Source of the DNA: Pseudobdellovibrionaceae bacterium
Lineage (GTDB): Bacteria > Bdellovibrionota > Bdellovibrionia > Bdellovibrionales > JAMPXM01
Assembly: GCA_913774795.1 (NCBI GenBank)
Contig: CAJYIL010000245.1
Location: 1-13,231, forward strand
DNA length: 13,231 bases
Direction of reading: 5' to 3'
Shown: positions 7,757 to 13,231 of the stretch, piece after piece
Numbering within the stretch: the stretch's first letter is position 1
Layout: each line of letters starts with the position of its first letter
Notes under the pieces: generated by a model
Databases searched by the model: none
Told to the model about the DNA's origin: nothing
Seen by the model: only the letters and a program-made list of their open reading frames with translations
Position numbers and translations under genes: made by a program

Positions 7757-8481
7757 TGAAACTCTTTAGCTTAATCCTCACGACAGTTCTGATGGCCTCA
7801 AACGCGTTCGCGGCAGATGCTGCCGCGCCTTCGACAAACGGCGGTTTGATGAAGGACTTCGATACGCTCGGCGGAAACGACGTGCTTCTCGATAAAGCGC
7901 GCGAGCTCAATCCGGATCAGCGTATTTCGATCGTTCAAGACCGCATCGTGAAGCGTAGAAACCGCGTCGAGATCGCTCCCGAAATCGCGAGCACTCTCGG
8001 CGGTGACCCTTACAACCGCACGTCGGGCTTTGCTCTGAACGGTTACTTCCATATCAACCCTCACTGGGCGCTGGGTGCGAAGTACGAATACAACATCAAC
8101 AGCATTCGCCCTGAAGGTCAGGCTTTGATCGATCAAGCTCTCGAGGAGCGCGATCGCGCGCTGGTTCCGGATATCGATTATCCGAAGAGCCAGGCACTCG
8201 CGCTCGTCAACTTCTTCCCGCTCTACGGAAAACTCAACGTCTTCGACCTCGGCGTTACGCACTTCGACGTGTACGCGGTGGCGGGCGGCGGTTCAGTCGC
8301 TCTTCGTTCGGGTTCGACCGGAACATGGACAGCCGGCGGCGGCGTCGGCTTCTGGTTCTCTCAACATCTCTCGACTCGCGTCGAGGTTCGTTACCAGACG
8401 TACGACGCACAAAAGCTGTCGGGCGCGAAGGAAAAAATGAATCTCACGGTCGCGGGCGTTCAAGTCGGTTACCTGCTGTAA
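7756..8481 (+). CDS. Small outer-membrane beta-barrel protein (OMP_myx_plus-like)
   Basis: This 241-residue exported protein has a clean signal peptide ('MKLFSLILTTVLMASNAFA') and a helical, charged N-terminal region to about residue 70. An eight-strand-like barrel region follows: 'RVEIAPEIASTLGGDPYNRT', 'FALNGYFHINPHWALGAKYE', 'ALVNFFPLYGKLN', 'FDVYAVAGGGSVAL', 'GGGVGFWFSQHLSTRVEVRY' and 'LTVAGVQVGYLL'. The alternating pattern and the 'H(I/L)..HWALGA' motif match the small outer-membrane barrel family shared by myxobacteria and Bdellovibrio (TIGR04565-type, from memory). The last residue is Leu rather than the usual Phe. The ATG shares bases with the lipoprotein stop (TAATG), and a very strong 'ggaggagg' (7742-7749) lies six bases upstream, so this protein is likely made in step with the lipoprotein. 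It may be the outer-membrane anchor, comparable in place to the Glt barrel proteins GltA, GltB or GltH; no one-to-one match is claimed. Confidence 0.87.
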   Translation: MKLFSLILTTVLMASNAFAADAAAPSTNGGLMKDFDTLGGNDVLLDKARELNPDQRISIVQDRIVKRRNRVEIAPEIASTLGGDPYNRTSGFALNGYFHINPHWALGAKYEYNINSIRPEGQALIDQALEERDRALVPDIDYPKSQALALVNFFPLYGKLNVFDLGVTHFDVYAVAGGGSVALRSGSTGTWTAGGGVGFWFSQHLSTRVEVRYQTYDAQKLSGAKEKMNLTVAGVQVGYLL

Positions 8482-8494
8482 CCACGAGGGAGAG

Positions 8495-10138
8495 ATGAAA
8501 ATGGATTTGCTGATGAAAAAAACAGGGATGACTCTCGCCGCAGCCGCTGTGTTGGCTTCTGCGGTTTCGTTAACGACGGCGCGCGCGTTCGCGGCTGACG
8601 ACGAACTTCTCGACCTCTTGGGGAACGGGGCTTCTCCGACGGCTGCAAAAACGAAAAGCCAAGATGCGAGCGAACTTCGCAAAGTTCTCAAAAATCCGAC
8701 GGCCGAACAAAATATCTTCCTGACGTTCTTCGACAAGGGCGATTACGAGAAGGCGATGTTCCAGTGGCCTTCGGCGTTTGACGGCTCTGCGTTCGTAAAG
8801 ACGCCATCGGGACAAGCGCTCAACGCGCTTTTGATGTTCAAAAACGGCATGAAAGTGGTTGGCCTCGAAAACCTTCTCGCGATTTCGAAACCAGAGGCGA
8901 TCGCCCCCGAGATCACGAAAATGTGGGTTGAGGCCGCTCCGGTGAACGATGCGACCTGGACTCTCGTGAATGTTCCGAAATGGAATCCGAAGTTCACCGA
9001 CATCTTCGGTTCTTCGGCCGAGATCCGTGTTCGTTCACGCCAAACTTACGGCTCTGATCAAATCGCGGCTCTGAAAGAGCTCATCAAGAAAACGCAGGTC
9101 GATACACCGGAGCGCGCCTGGCTCTCGTGGCAGCTCGTCCTTGCGCTCTCGACGGGTGAGGATGCCGGAACAGCCGCGAAAGCTCTCGCGGTTTTGATGA
9201 AAGCGCCGAACAATCCGGTCAGCCAAGATTTGATGACGGTCACGGCCGCGCGTTTGTTGTACCAAAATGGATTCTTGGATGCCGCGATCAAGTACTACGA
9301 GAAAGTACCGAAGTCGTCTGACTACTGGTTCGATGCACAAGAAGAGGCCGGTTGGGCGTACATCCGTAAAGGTGAGCCGCAAAACACCATCGCGGTTACA
9401 AAGACCCTCACGTTGCCTGAGTTCACCTCGCAGACCGGGCCTGAGCCTATGTTTCTTCACAGCTTGGCTGAGTTGAAAGTCTGTGATTACCCAGCGGTCG
9501 TCACAACGCTCAACAACTTCCGCGATCGATTCAAGACGCGCGCAAAAGATTTGATGGCGATCTCGGAGACATCTGAGAACAAAGAAGTCGAAGACTTCAT
9601 CAACCGTTCAAAGAAAGAAACGATGACTCTCGCGAAAATGGGAAAAACGGCGACTCGTCTTCCTCGTTTCGTAACTCGCGATCAAGTTTTGAACCAGGCG
9701 CTCTCGACGCAAGTCGCTCTCGAAAAAGAAGCGAAAGTAGCGGGTGATCTCTACGCTCGTTCGCTGACGGGTGGTACCGCGCAAGTCGGTTTTCAGGGTC
9801 GTCTTGAAGAGTTTCGTAAAGCGGTCGATGCCCGCGCTCTCGAAGCACGTGCCGCGACTTACGCTCGCGTGAAGACATTGGCGAACGAAGAAGTGAACGA
9901 GATCGCGCAGATCCTCCAGAAGCTTCACATTGTCGAAGCCGAAGTGATTTCACAAATCTCGGTTGCCAACCGTGTCGCCGATGCGACGTCGACGCAAAAA
10001 GCCTCGGTGAAAGAAGGTTCGACGGGATCAAAAGCAAAAGATCGCCTGACGTTCCCGGCTGAGCAAGAAACGTGGTTTGACGAACTCGCCAACTACAAAG
10101 TCGATATTAAAAAGGGCTGCCAAGCAGCGAAACGATAA
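8495..10138 (+). CDS. Periplasmic TPR protein, AglT/GltE-like
   Basis: This 547-residue exported protein has a signal peptide ('MTLAAAAVLASAVSLTTARA', cleavage near AFA-ADD). An acidic linker and a long helical body with TPR-like units follow, clearest at residues 245-345: 'ARLLYQNGFLDAAIKYYEKV', 'YWFDAQEEAGWAYIRKGEP' and 'FLHSLAELKVCDYPAVVTTL'. The C-terminal third is coiled-coil-like and ends with 'FPAEQETWFDELANYKVDIK' followed by a Cys; an F-x-x-E-x-W-x-DEL-x-x-Y-(x)n-C tail is, to my recollection, characteristic of AglT/GltE proteins. In Myxococcus, AglT/GltE is an envelope TPR component required for gliding. The start is slightly uncertain: ATG 8495 has 'gagg' at 8486-8489, while ATG 8501 has 'ggag' (8489-8492) eight bases upstream. 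It sits 13 bases after the barrel gene and 12 before the vWA gene, in the same operon. Family assignment is good; the gltE equivalence is moderate. Confidence 0.88.
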   Translation: MKMDLLMKKTGMTLAAAAVLASAVSLTTARAFAADDELLDLLGNGASPTAAKTKSQDASELRKVLKNPTAEQNIFLTFFDKGDYEKAMFQWPSAFDGSAFVKTPSGQALNALLMFKNGMKVVGLENLLAISKPEAIAPEITKMWVEAAPVNDATWTLVNVPKWNPKFTDIFGSSAEIRVRSRQTYGSDQIAALKELIKKTQVDTPERAWLSWQLVLALSTGEDAGTAAKALAVLMKAPNNPVSQDLMTVTAARLLYQNGFLDAAIKYYEKVPKSSDYWFDAQEEAGWAYIRKGEPQNTIAVTKTLTLPEFTSQTGPEPMFLHSLAELKVCDYPAVVTTLNNFRDRFKTRAKDLMAISETSENKEVEDFINRSKKETMTLAKMGKTATRLPRFVTRDQVLNQALSTQVALEKEAKVAGDLYARSLTGGTAQVGFQGRLEEFRKAVDARALEARAATYARVKTLANEEVNEIAQILQKLHIVEAEVISQISVANRVADATSTQKASVKEGSTGSKAKDRLTFPAEQETWFDELANYKVDIKKGCQAAKR

Positions 10139-10150
10139 GAGGGGAGCAGC

Positions 10151-11221
10151 ATGACACCTACGCCACGTCACGTTCGATCGTTCGCTCTCGCAGGCTTGAT
10201 GGCACTCGCCACAGCCTGCGGTCAGGTTTCAGAGAAGGGCGCTATTCCGCCATCGGGACCGCCGCAGAAGAAAGTCACCGATCGCGACGAAACAGTTTCG
10301 TTCAACCCGAAGGTCGACATTCTTTTTGTCGTCGACGATTCAGGTTCGATGGATTCGCACCAAGACAACTTGTCGCGAAACATCAAACAGTTCACCGCTG
10401 AGATCCAGAAGACGACGTTTCTCGACTATCACATCGGCGTGATCACCACCTCGATGGACGGTATGACGAGCGGGGATGACTGCGACGTCAAGGGCGGCTG
10501 GAGCGAACGCGCTTGTGGCGACGGACGTCTCGTTCGTTACAAGACCAAAGTTCCTTTCATCGACAATCAGACTCCGAACGGTCTCTCAATTCTCGAGGAG
10601 AACTTGCTGGTCGGCGATTCGGGATCGGGTGATGAGTTGATGTTCGATCCGATTCGAGCGGCTCTGTCAGTCCCACTGATCAACCGTGAGAACATCGGCT
10701 TCTTGAGGCCCGATGCGACTCTCGCGATCATCTTGGTGACAGATGCTGAGGATCACTCGGATCAAATCACCTCCGGCCAACAGATGTTCGATTTCTTGGT
10801 GAATTTGAAAGGCGGCCGCGCGGACAAAGTCCTCGCTTACGGCGCCTTGATTCCATCCACGATTGCTCGTCCGACGTGTTCGCGTGATGAAGGCTCGGTT
10901 GTTCCGACACGTCTGGAGGAGTTCATCGCGCTGGCTAAAGGGATCGAGTACAACATCTGCGATACCGATTACGGAACAAAGCTTGCGCATATCGCAGCTG
11001 ACGTCGTCCAGAAAGTCGGTCGCATCATGTTCTTGTCGCGTCCACCGGTCGTCGACACGATCACGGTCACTTACGGCACGCAAGTCATCCCGAACGATCG
11101 CGAAAACGGATGGACTTATGATCCGGTTCGTAACGCACTGATCTTCGGTGACAAAATCGTTCTCTCGGTTCAGGCTCCAGGGACGACGTTGTCGGTGACG
11201 TTCACGGCGGGAACTTATTAA
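10151..11221 (+). CDS. von Willebrand factor A-domain lipoprotein with intact MIDAS
   Basis: This is a 356-residue predicted lipoprotein. The signal 'SFALAGLMALATAC' gives lipidated Cys23 with Gly at +2, followed by a Pro/Lys linker. A vWA domain occupies about residues 54-290: 'VDILFVVDDSGSMDSHQDNL' opens it, with Asp62-x-Ser64-x-Ser66 as the metal-binding DxSxS. A Thr at 99-100 ('IGVITTSMDG') and Asp198 in 'ILVTDAEDHSD' complete a plausible MIDAS site. Cys111, Cys122, Cys243 and Cys270 could form two disulfides. The final ~60 residues are beta-rich ('TITVTYGTQVIPNDREN', 'TLSVTFTAGTY'). 'aagagggga' (10137-10145) precedes ATG 10151. It is the last gene of the motor operon, and an RNA hairpin follows. 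vWA domains bind protein ligands through a divalent metal, so a role in adhesion to the substratum, or in holding outer-membrane parts together, is reasonable inference. A vWA lipoprotein is not among the Myxococcus Glt proteins as I know them. Confidence 0.9.
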   Translation: MTPTPRHVRSFALAGLMALATACGQVSEKGAIPPSGPPQKKVTDRDETVSFNPKVDILFVVDDSGSMDSHQDNLSRNIKQFTAEIQKTTFLDYHIGVITTSMDGMTSGDDCDVKGGWSERACGDGRLVRYKTKVPFIDNQTPNGLSILEENLLVGDSGSGDELMFDPIRAALSVPLINRENIGFLRPDATLAIILVTDAEDHSDQITSGQQMFDFLVNLKGGRADKVLAYGALIPSTIARPTCSRDEGSVVPTRLEEFIALAKGIEYNICDTDYGTKLAHIAADVVQKVGRIMFLSRPPVVDTITVTYGTQVIPNDRENGWTYDPVRNALIFGDKIVLSVQAPGTTLSVTFTAGTY

Positions 11222-11231
11222 TTCCGGCCCC

Positions 11232-11272
11232 AGGACCATGACGGCGTCTCTTAACCAGACGCCGGAGGTCCT
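11232..11272 (+). promoter_or_regulatory. Two-tier RNA hairpin that encloses the ridA Shine-Dalgarno
   Basis: The outer stem is aggacc (11232-11237) with ggtcct (11267-11272). After a small internal loop (atga opposite ga), the inner stem cggcgtct (11242-11249) pairs with agacgccg (11257-11264) around the loop cttaacc. All 14 pairs are Watson-Crick. No T-run follows, so it is not a canonical intrinsic terminator. The only good SD for ridA, 'ggagg' (11264-11268), is partly inside both right arms. The structure could end or weaken read-through from the motor operon and repress ridA translation when folded; both roles are inference. Confidence 0.65.
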
Positions 11273-11278
11273 CAAATA

Positions 11279-11668
11279 ATGGCATCATTCAAAAAAATCT
11301 TCGAAACGAAAAACGCGCCCGCACCGATTGGTCCTTATTCTCAGGCCGTTGAAGCGGGCGGTTTTTTATTTTGCTCAGGTCAAATCCCACTCGATCCTGC
11401 TAATGGCCAAGTCTTGACGGGCTCAGTCGGTGAGCAGGCCGAACTCGCGATGAAGAACGTCGGAGCGGTCTTAAAGGAAGCGGGTCTCGACTACGCGAAC
11501 ATCGTGAAAACAACGATCTTTCTCACCGACATGGGTGATTTTCCGGCCGTCAACGAAGTCTACGGGAAGTACTTCACGTCAGAAGCGCCGGCGCGTTCGA
11601 CCGTCGCGGTCGCGGGCCTCCCTCGCGGCGTAAAAGTTGAGATTGAAGTGACCGCACGTCGCCCGTGA
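11279..11668 (+). CDS. ridA: RidA/YjgF/UK114-family enamine/imine deaminase
   Basis: This 129-residue protein matches the RidA family along its full usual length. Visible signatures are 'APAPIGPYSQAVEAGGFLF', 'CSGQIPLDPANGQVL', 'IVKTTIFLTDMGDFPAVNEV' and the C-terminal block 'EAPARSTVAVAGLPRGVKVE'. Arg106 is the substrate-carboxylate-binding arginine of active RidA (Arg105 in E. coli), and Tyr20 and Glu121 also fall at conserved places, so the enzyme is probably active. RidA hydrolyses reactive 2-aminoacrylate and related enamines/imines made by PLP enzymes to 2-keto acids and ammonia, in the cytosol, as a trimer. ATG 11279 is supported by 'ggagg' ten bases upstream, which lies in the hairpin described at 11232-11272. 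It is unrelated in function to the motor genes and shares a four-base overlap with the DUF218 gene behind it. Confidence 0.97.
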   Translation: MASFKKIFETKNAPAPIGPYSQAVEAGGFLFCSGQIPLDPANGQVLTGSVGEQAELAMKNVGAVLKEAGLDYANIVKTTIFLTDMGDFPAVNEVYGKYFTSEAPARSTVAVAGLPRGVKVEIEVTARRP

Positions 11669-12267
11669 AAACGTTCTTTTCCGCGCTTAAAGATTTTCTT
11701 TGGCGCAGTCGCCGGCGCCGCGTGACGGTTTCGATCTCGACGATCGCAATCTTCGTGTTGGTGCTCGCGTGGGTCCACGAAGTCCGGATGATCTTGCGTC
11801 AGCCGATCACGTCGTGGACCGAAGACGTTTCCGCGGATTGCGCGGTTTCATTGACGGGTGGCCCACAGCGAGTTCGCGAAGGACTCGATCTTCTCTCGCG
11901 CCATTCGGTGCAAAAGCTCATCGTTTCCGGCGTGCACGCGCAGTCATCTCTGCGCGATATTTTTCCGCTTCTTCCGTACTATGGCTCGCTTCGCGAACAA
12001 GACGTCATTCTCGAGCGCAGATCGCAAACCACCTTCGGGAACGCGCAACAAACTCTTCCGCTCGTCGAAGCTCTTCGGTGCCGCGATCTCGTGTTGATTA
12101 CCTCGCGGCTTCACATGCGGCGCGCGCTCGCGACTTTCAAAGCCGAATTTCCCAAAGACTTTCCGCTCATCGTTCGCGCCGTTCCCGCCATCAACGAACC
12201 GCCCGGCAGCGACGAAATCGCCTGGGAATCCCTCAAGAGCCTCTTCTACTCCGCCTGGGCCTACTAG
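11665..12267 (+). CDS. DUF218/YdcF-ElyC-SanA-like membrane-anchored protein
   Basis: This 200-residue protein has a basic N-terminus (residues 11-19, 'FLWRSRRRR'), one membrane helix at about 21-40 ('TVSISTIAIFVLVLAWV') and a single DUF218 domain. Domain marks are 'CAVSLTGGPQRVREGLDLL' (residues 59-77), 'KLIVSGVHAQSSLRDI', 'VILERRSQTTFGNA' and 'LVLITSRLHMRRALATF'. Members such as ElyC and SanA affect cell-envelope integrity, and YdcF binds S-adenosylmethionine; the biochemical activity of the family is not settled. The basic residues before the helix suggest that the domain is periplasmic. The gene starts at GTG 11665, overlapping the ridA stop (GTGA), with no strong SD of its own, so it probably depends on translation of ridA. 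The stop TAG at 12265-12267 shares its last base with the mobile element's left end. Confidence 0.9.
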   Translation: MKTFFSALKDFLWRSRRRRVTVSISTIAIFVLVLAWVHEVRMILRQPITSWTEDVSADCAVSLTGGPQRVREGLDLLSRHSVQKLIVSGVHAQSSLRDIFPLLPYYGSLREQDVILERRSQTTFGNAQQTLPLVEALRCRDLVLITSRLHMRRALATFKAEFPKDFPLIVRAVPAINEPPGSDEIAWESLKSLFYSAWAY

Positions 12268-12290
12268 GTACCACCTTCCTTTTTGTAGCT
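12267..12290 (+). repeat. Left inverted repeat of the RAYT unit
   Basis: This 24-base sequence begins ggtaccacctt and ends ttttgtagct. Its reverse complement matches 13046-13069 at 23 of 24 positions. It ends in GTAG-ct, and GTAG is the tetranucleotide often found at the foot of REP hairpins used by RAYTs. The cacctt at 12272-12277 can also pair with aaggtg at 12291-12296. Confidence 0.85.
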
Positions 12291-12301
12291 AAGGTGCGTT
12301 A

Positions 12302-12327
12302 GTCCGGTCGACGTGTCCGCGCCGGAC
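12302..12327 (+). repeat. Subterminal hairpin inside the left end
   Basis: gtccgg (12302-12307) pairs with ccggac (12322-12327), with two more pairs possible inside after a one-base bulge. It lies just inside the left repeat, where RAYT and IS200-type transposases recognise DNA hairpins. No T-run follows, so a terminator is unlikely. Confidence 0.5.
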
Positions 12328-12380
12328 GCTAGTCCCGAGAAGATTCGAGAAAAATCTGGGCCGCGAATTTGCTAAGAGGC

Positions 12381-13019
12381 ATGCCTCGACTTCCTTCCGT
12401 TTTTTGCCCCGATTCATTTTATCATCTCAGTGCACGATCCAATAATCGCGAGTGGTTCGCTCTTCCAATGCCCGTGGTCTGGACGATCATGAGTGATTAT
12501 CTCTTCTTCATTCATCATGCCTACGGTGCGGAGATTCTTTCTTTTGTATTGATGGATAATCACTTCCATCTCATCGCAAAATTCCCGGAAAACAACATGG
12601 CCGAAGCGACGCAGTACTTTATGCGAGAGACGAGCCGCTCGATTGCGAGGAGAAGTCGGAGACTTAACCACGTCTATGGAGGCCGAATTTTTCGATCACG
12701 AATCCAGAGCGAGCAGTACCTGTATCACGCGTATAAATATGTTTATCGGAATCCGGTTGAAGCCAATCTCGCAGGCGGCGCCGAAGACTATCGCTATTCG
12801 ACTTTGCGAGGGAAGCTGGGTCTGGAGCGACTCACGATCCCGATCTGCGAGGACGTCGTTTTGTTCTCAAACGAGACTGCCTCGATCCTCAACTGGCTGA
12901 ATGATCGTCCTGTCGAAAAAGATTTTCATGATCTCGGCAAAGCACTTCGGAGGCGCGAGATGAGATTTGCACCTACCAAATCCCGAAAACCGCATCGACT
13001 TGAAACAGGGAGATACTAA
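12381..13019 (+). CDS. REP-associated tyrosine transposase (RAYT), Y1/HUH family
   Basis: This is a 212-residue single-domain Y1 transposase of the RAYT/TnpA-REP group. It opens 'MPRLPSVFCPDSFYHLSARS', the equivalent of the usual 'xYHVxxRGN' start. It then has the HUH metal-binding motif His61-x-His63 in 'LMDNHFHLIAKF', the 'NHVYGGRIFRSRI' segment, and 'KYVYRNPVEANLAGG' followed by 'YRYSTL'. Tyr120 of 'KYVYRNPV' aligns with the conserved tyrosine of '(R/K)Y(I/V)xxNPV' and is the likely DNA-cleaving residue; Tyr115 and Tyr118 are alternatives. RAYTs nick and join single-stranded DNA at REP-type hairpins. I prefer ATG 12381 because it fits the family's N-terminus, though 'aagagg' (12374-12379) is only one base away; a TTG at 12369 is in frame. 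The gene appears intact. Flanking inverted repeats mark it as part of a mobile unit, and its codon choice is less TCG/CTC-biased than its neighbours. Confidence 0.93.
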   Translation: MPRLPSVFCPDSFYHLSARSNNREWFALPMPVVWTIMSDYLFFIHHAYGAEILSFVLMDNHFHLIAKFPENNMAEATQYFMRETSRSIARRSRRLNHVYGGRIFRSRIQSEQYLYHAYKYVYRNPVEANLAGGAEDYRYSTLRGKLGLERLTIPICEDVVLFSNETASILNWLNDRPVEKDFHDLGKALRRREMRFAPTKSRKPHRLETGRY

Positions 13020-13035
13020 ACCCAGACGTTGGTTT
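13018..13035 (+). repeat. Subterminal hairpin inside the right end
   Basis: aaacc (13018-13022) pairs with ggttt (13031-13035) around an eight-base loop, using part of the transposase stop codon. It mirrors the position of the left-end hairpin but is weaker and different in sequence. Confidence 0.35.
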
Positions 13036-13045
13036 GATGCGCTGT

Positions 13046-13069
13046 AGCTACAAAAAGGAAGGTGGCACC
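13046..13069 (-). repeat. Right inverted repeat of the RAYT unit
   Basis: This is the reverse-complement copy of the 12267-12290 repeat, with a single difference (ggcacc at the outer end instead of ggtacc). It lies 26 bases after the transposase stop. Read on the minus strand it also ends in GTAGCTA, giving the two ends the same inward-facing GTAG. Confidence 0.85.
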
Positions 13070-13153
13070 AACTGGACTGCGAGCCGGGCGGCGGGCAGCC
13101 GATGAGAGAGCATGCTCAAGAGCCGTTTGAATATTGCTGAGTTCGCGCTGGAT

Positions 13154-13177
13154 CGAATCGACTCTGTCGGTCGATCG
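13154..13177 (+). other. Bulged hairpin downstream of the mobile unit
   Basis: cga(a)tcgac (13154-13162) pairs with gtcgatcg (13170-13177) with one bulged A and a seven-base loop, and tttct follows. It might be a weak terminator on the + strand, but the T-run is short. I see no supported gene between 13070 and the window end. Confidence 0.25.
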
Positions 13178-13231
13178 TTTCTCGGCGTCTTCGTGTATAC
13201 GGCGCAAGTTTTGTTAATGGTTTACTTGAGC

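Larger units (their letters stand above)
12267..13069 (+). mobile_element. RAYT mobile unit bounded by 24-base inverted repeats
   Basis: A Y1/HUH transposase gene (12381-13019) is bracketed by imperfect 24-base inverted repeats at 12267-12290 and 13046-13069, with small hairpins just inside each end (12302-12327; 13018-13035). No target-site duplication is visible, as expected for IS200/RAYT-type single-strand transposition. The coding part looks more A+T rich than its neighbours. Whether the unit moves as a whole, or the gene only spreads the flanking repeats like REP elements, cannot be told from one copy. Confidence 0.75.

Noticed and set aside
12271..12285. T-run in the left repeat as an intrinsic terminator for ridA/DUF218
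   Set aside because: No stable stem lies directly before the five T's; the only pairing (cacctt with aaggtg) places the T-run in the loop.
13108..13117. 10-base perfect palindrome gagcatgctc
   Set aside because: It has no loop, no extension and no second copy nearby; too short to call an operator.
13019..13207. Possible 63-residue minus-strand gene with a helical N-terminal half
   Set aside because: It needs a TTG start, has no SD, and its C-terminus is encoded by the mobile element's repeat. Kept only as a finding about the repeat.
13217..13231. ATG near the window end that could start a + strand gene
   Set aside because: Only five codons are visible and there is no SD upstream.
1..13231. 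CRISPR array, tRNA or rRNA genes
   Set aside because: No regularly spaced direct repeats and no recognisable tRNA or rRNA sequence were seen on either strand by eye.

Overview
This window most likely comes from a Bdellovibrionota or other former-deltaproteobacterial genome. The inference rests on gene families rather than on a marker gene: a TolQ/ExbB-type proton channel with two TolR/ExbD partners, an AgmX-type protein with a TonB-like C-terminal domain, an AglT/GltE-like TPR protein, a small outer-membrane barrel of the kind seen in myxobacteria and Bdellovibrio, and a 'DDSGSM' von Willebrand A lipoprotein. All recognisable genes lie on the + strand. Coding is dense and moderately G+C rich, with heavy use of TCG, CTC and CGN codons.

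Positions 2-11221 look like one long operon of ten genes: the end of an AglR-like channel subunit, two ExbD-like subunits, a very large periplasmic TPR protein, a small secreted Ala/Pro-rich protein, the AgmX-like single-pass protein, an Ig-like-fold lipoprotein, a small beta-barrel, a second TPR protein (AglT/GltE-like) and a vWA lipoprotein. Spacing is short, several stops and starts overlap (ATGA at 4892-4895, TAATG at 7754-7758), and most genes have a good Shine-Dalgarno sequence. Together the products would form a trans-envelope, proton-motive-force-driven machine. AglRQS-like stator subunits sit in the inner membrane, the AgmX-like protein passes force into the periplasm, TPR proteins act as scaffold, and lipoproteins plus a barrel sit at the outer membrane. 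The closest known system is the Myxococcus Agl/Glt gliding machinery; related clusters exist in Bdellovibrio. The vWA and Ig-like lipoproteins and the small secreted protein are not part of the Myxococcus set as I know it.

Positions 11222-12267 hold two housekeeping-type genes, ridA (RidA/YjgF/UK114 family) and a DUF218/YdcF-like membrane-anchored protein. They overlap by four bases. A two-tiered RNA hairpin separates them from the operon and buries the ridA ribosome-binding site.

Positions 12267-13069 form a compact mobile unit: a REP-associated tyrosine transposase (RAYT, HUH/Y1 family) bracketed by a 24-base inverted repeat (23 of 24 positions match) with hairpins just inside each end. 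It starts at the last base of the DUF218 gene. The final ~160 bases hold no gene that I can support.
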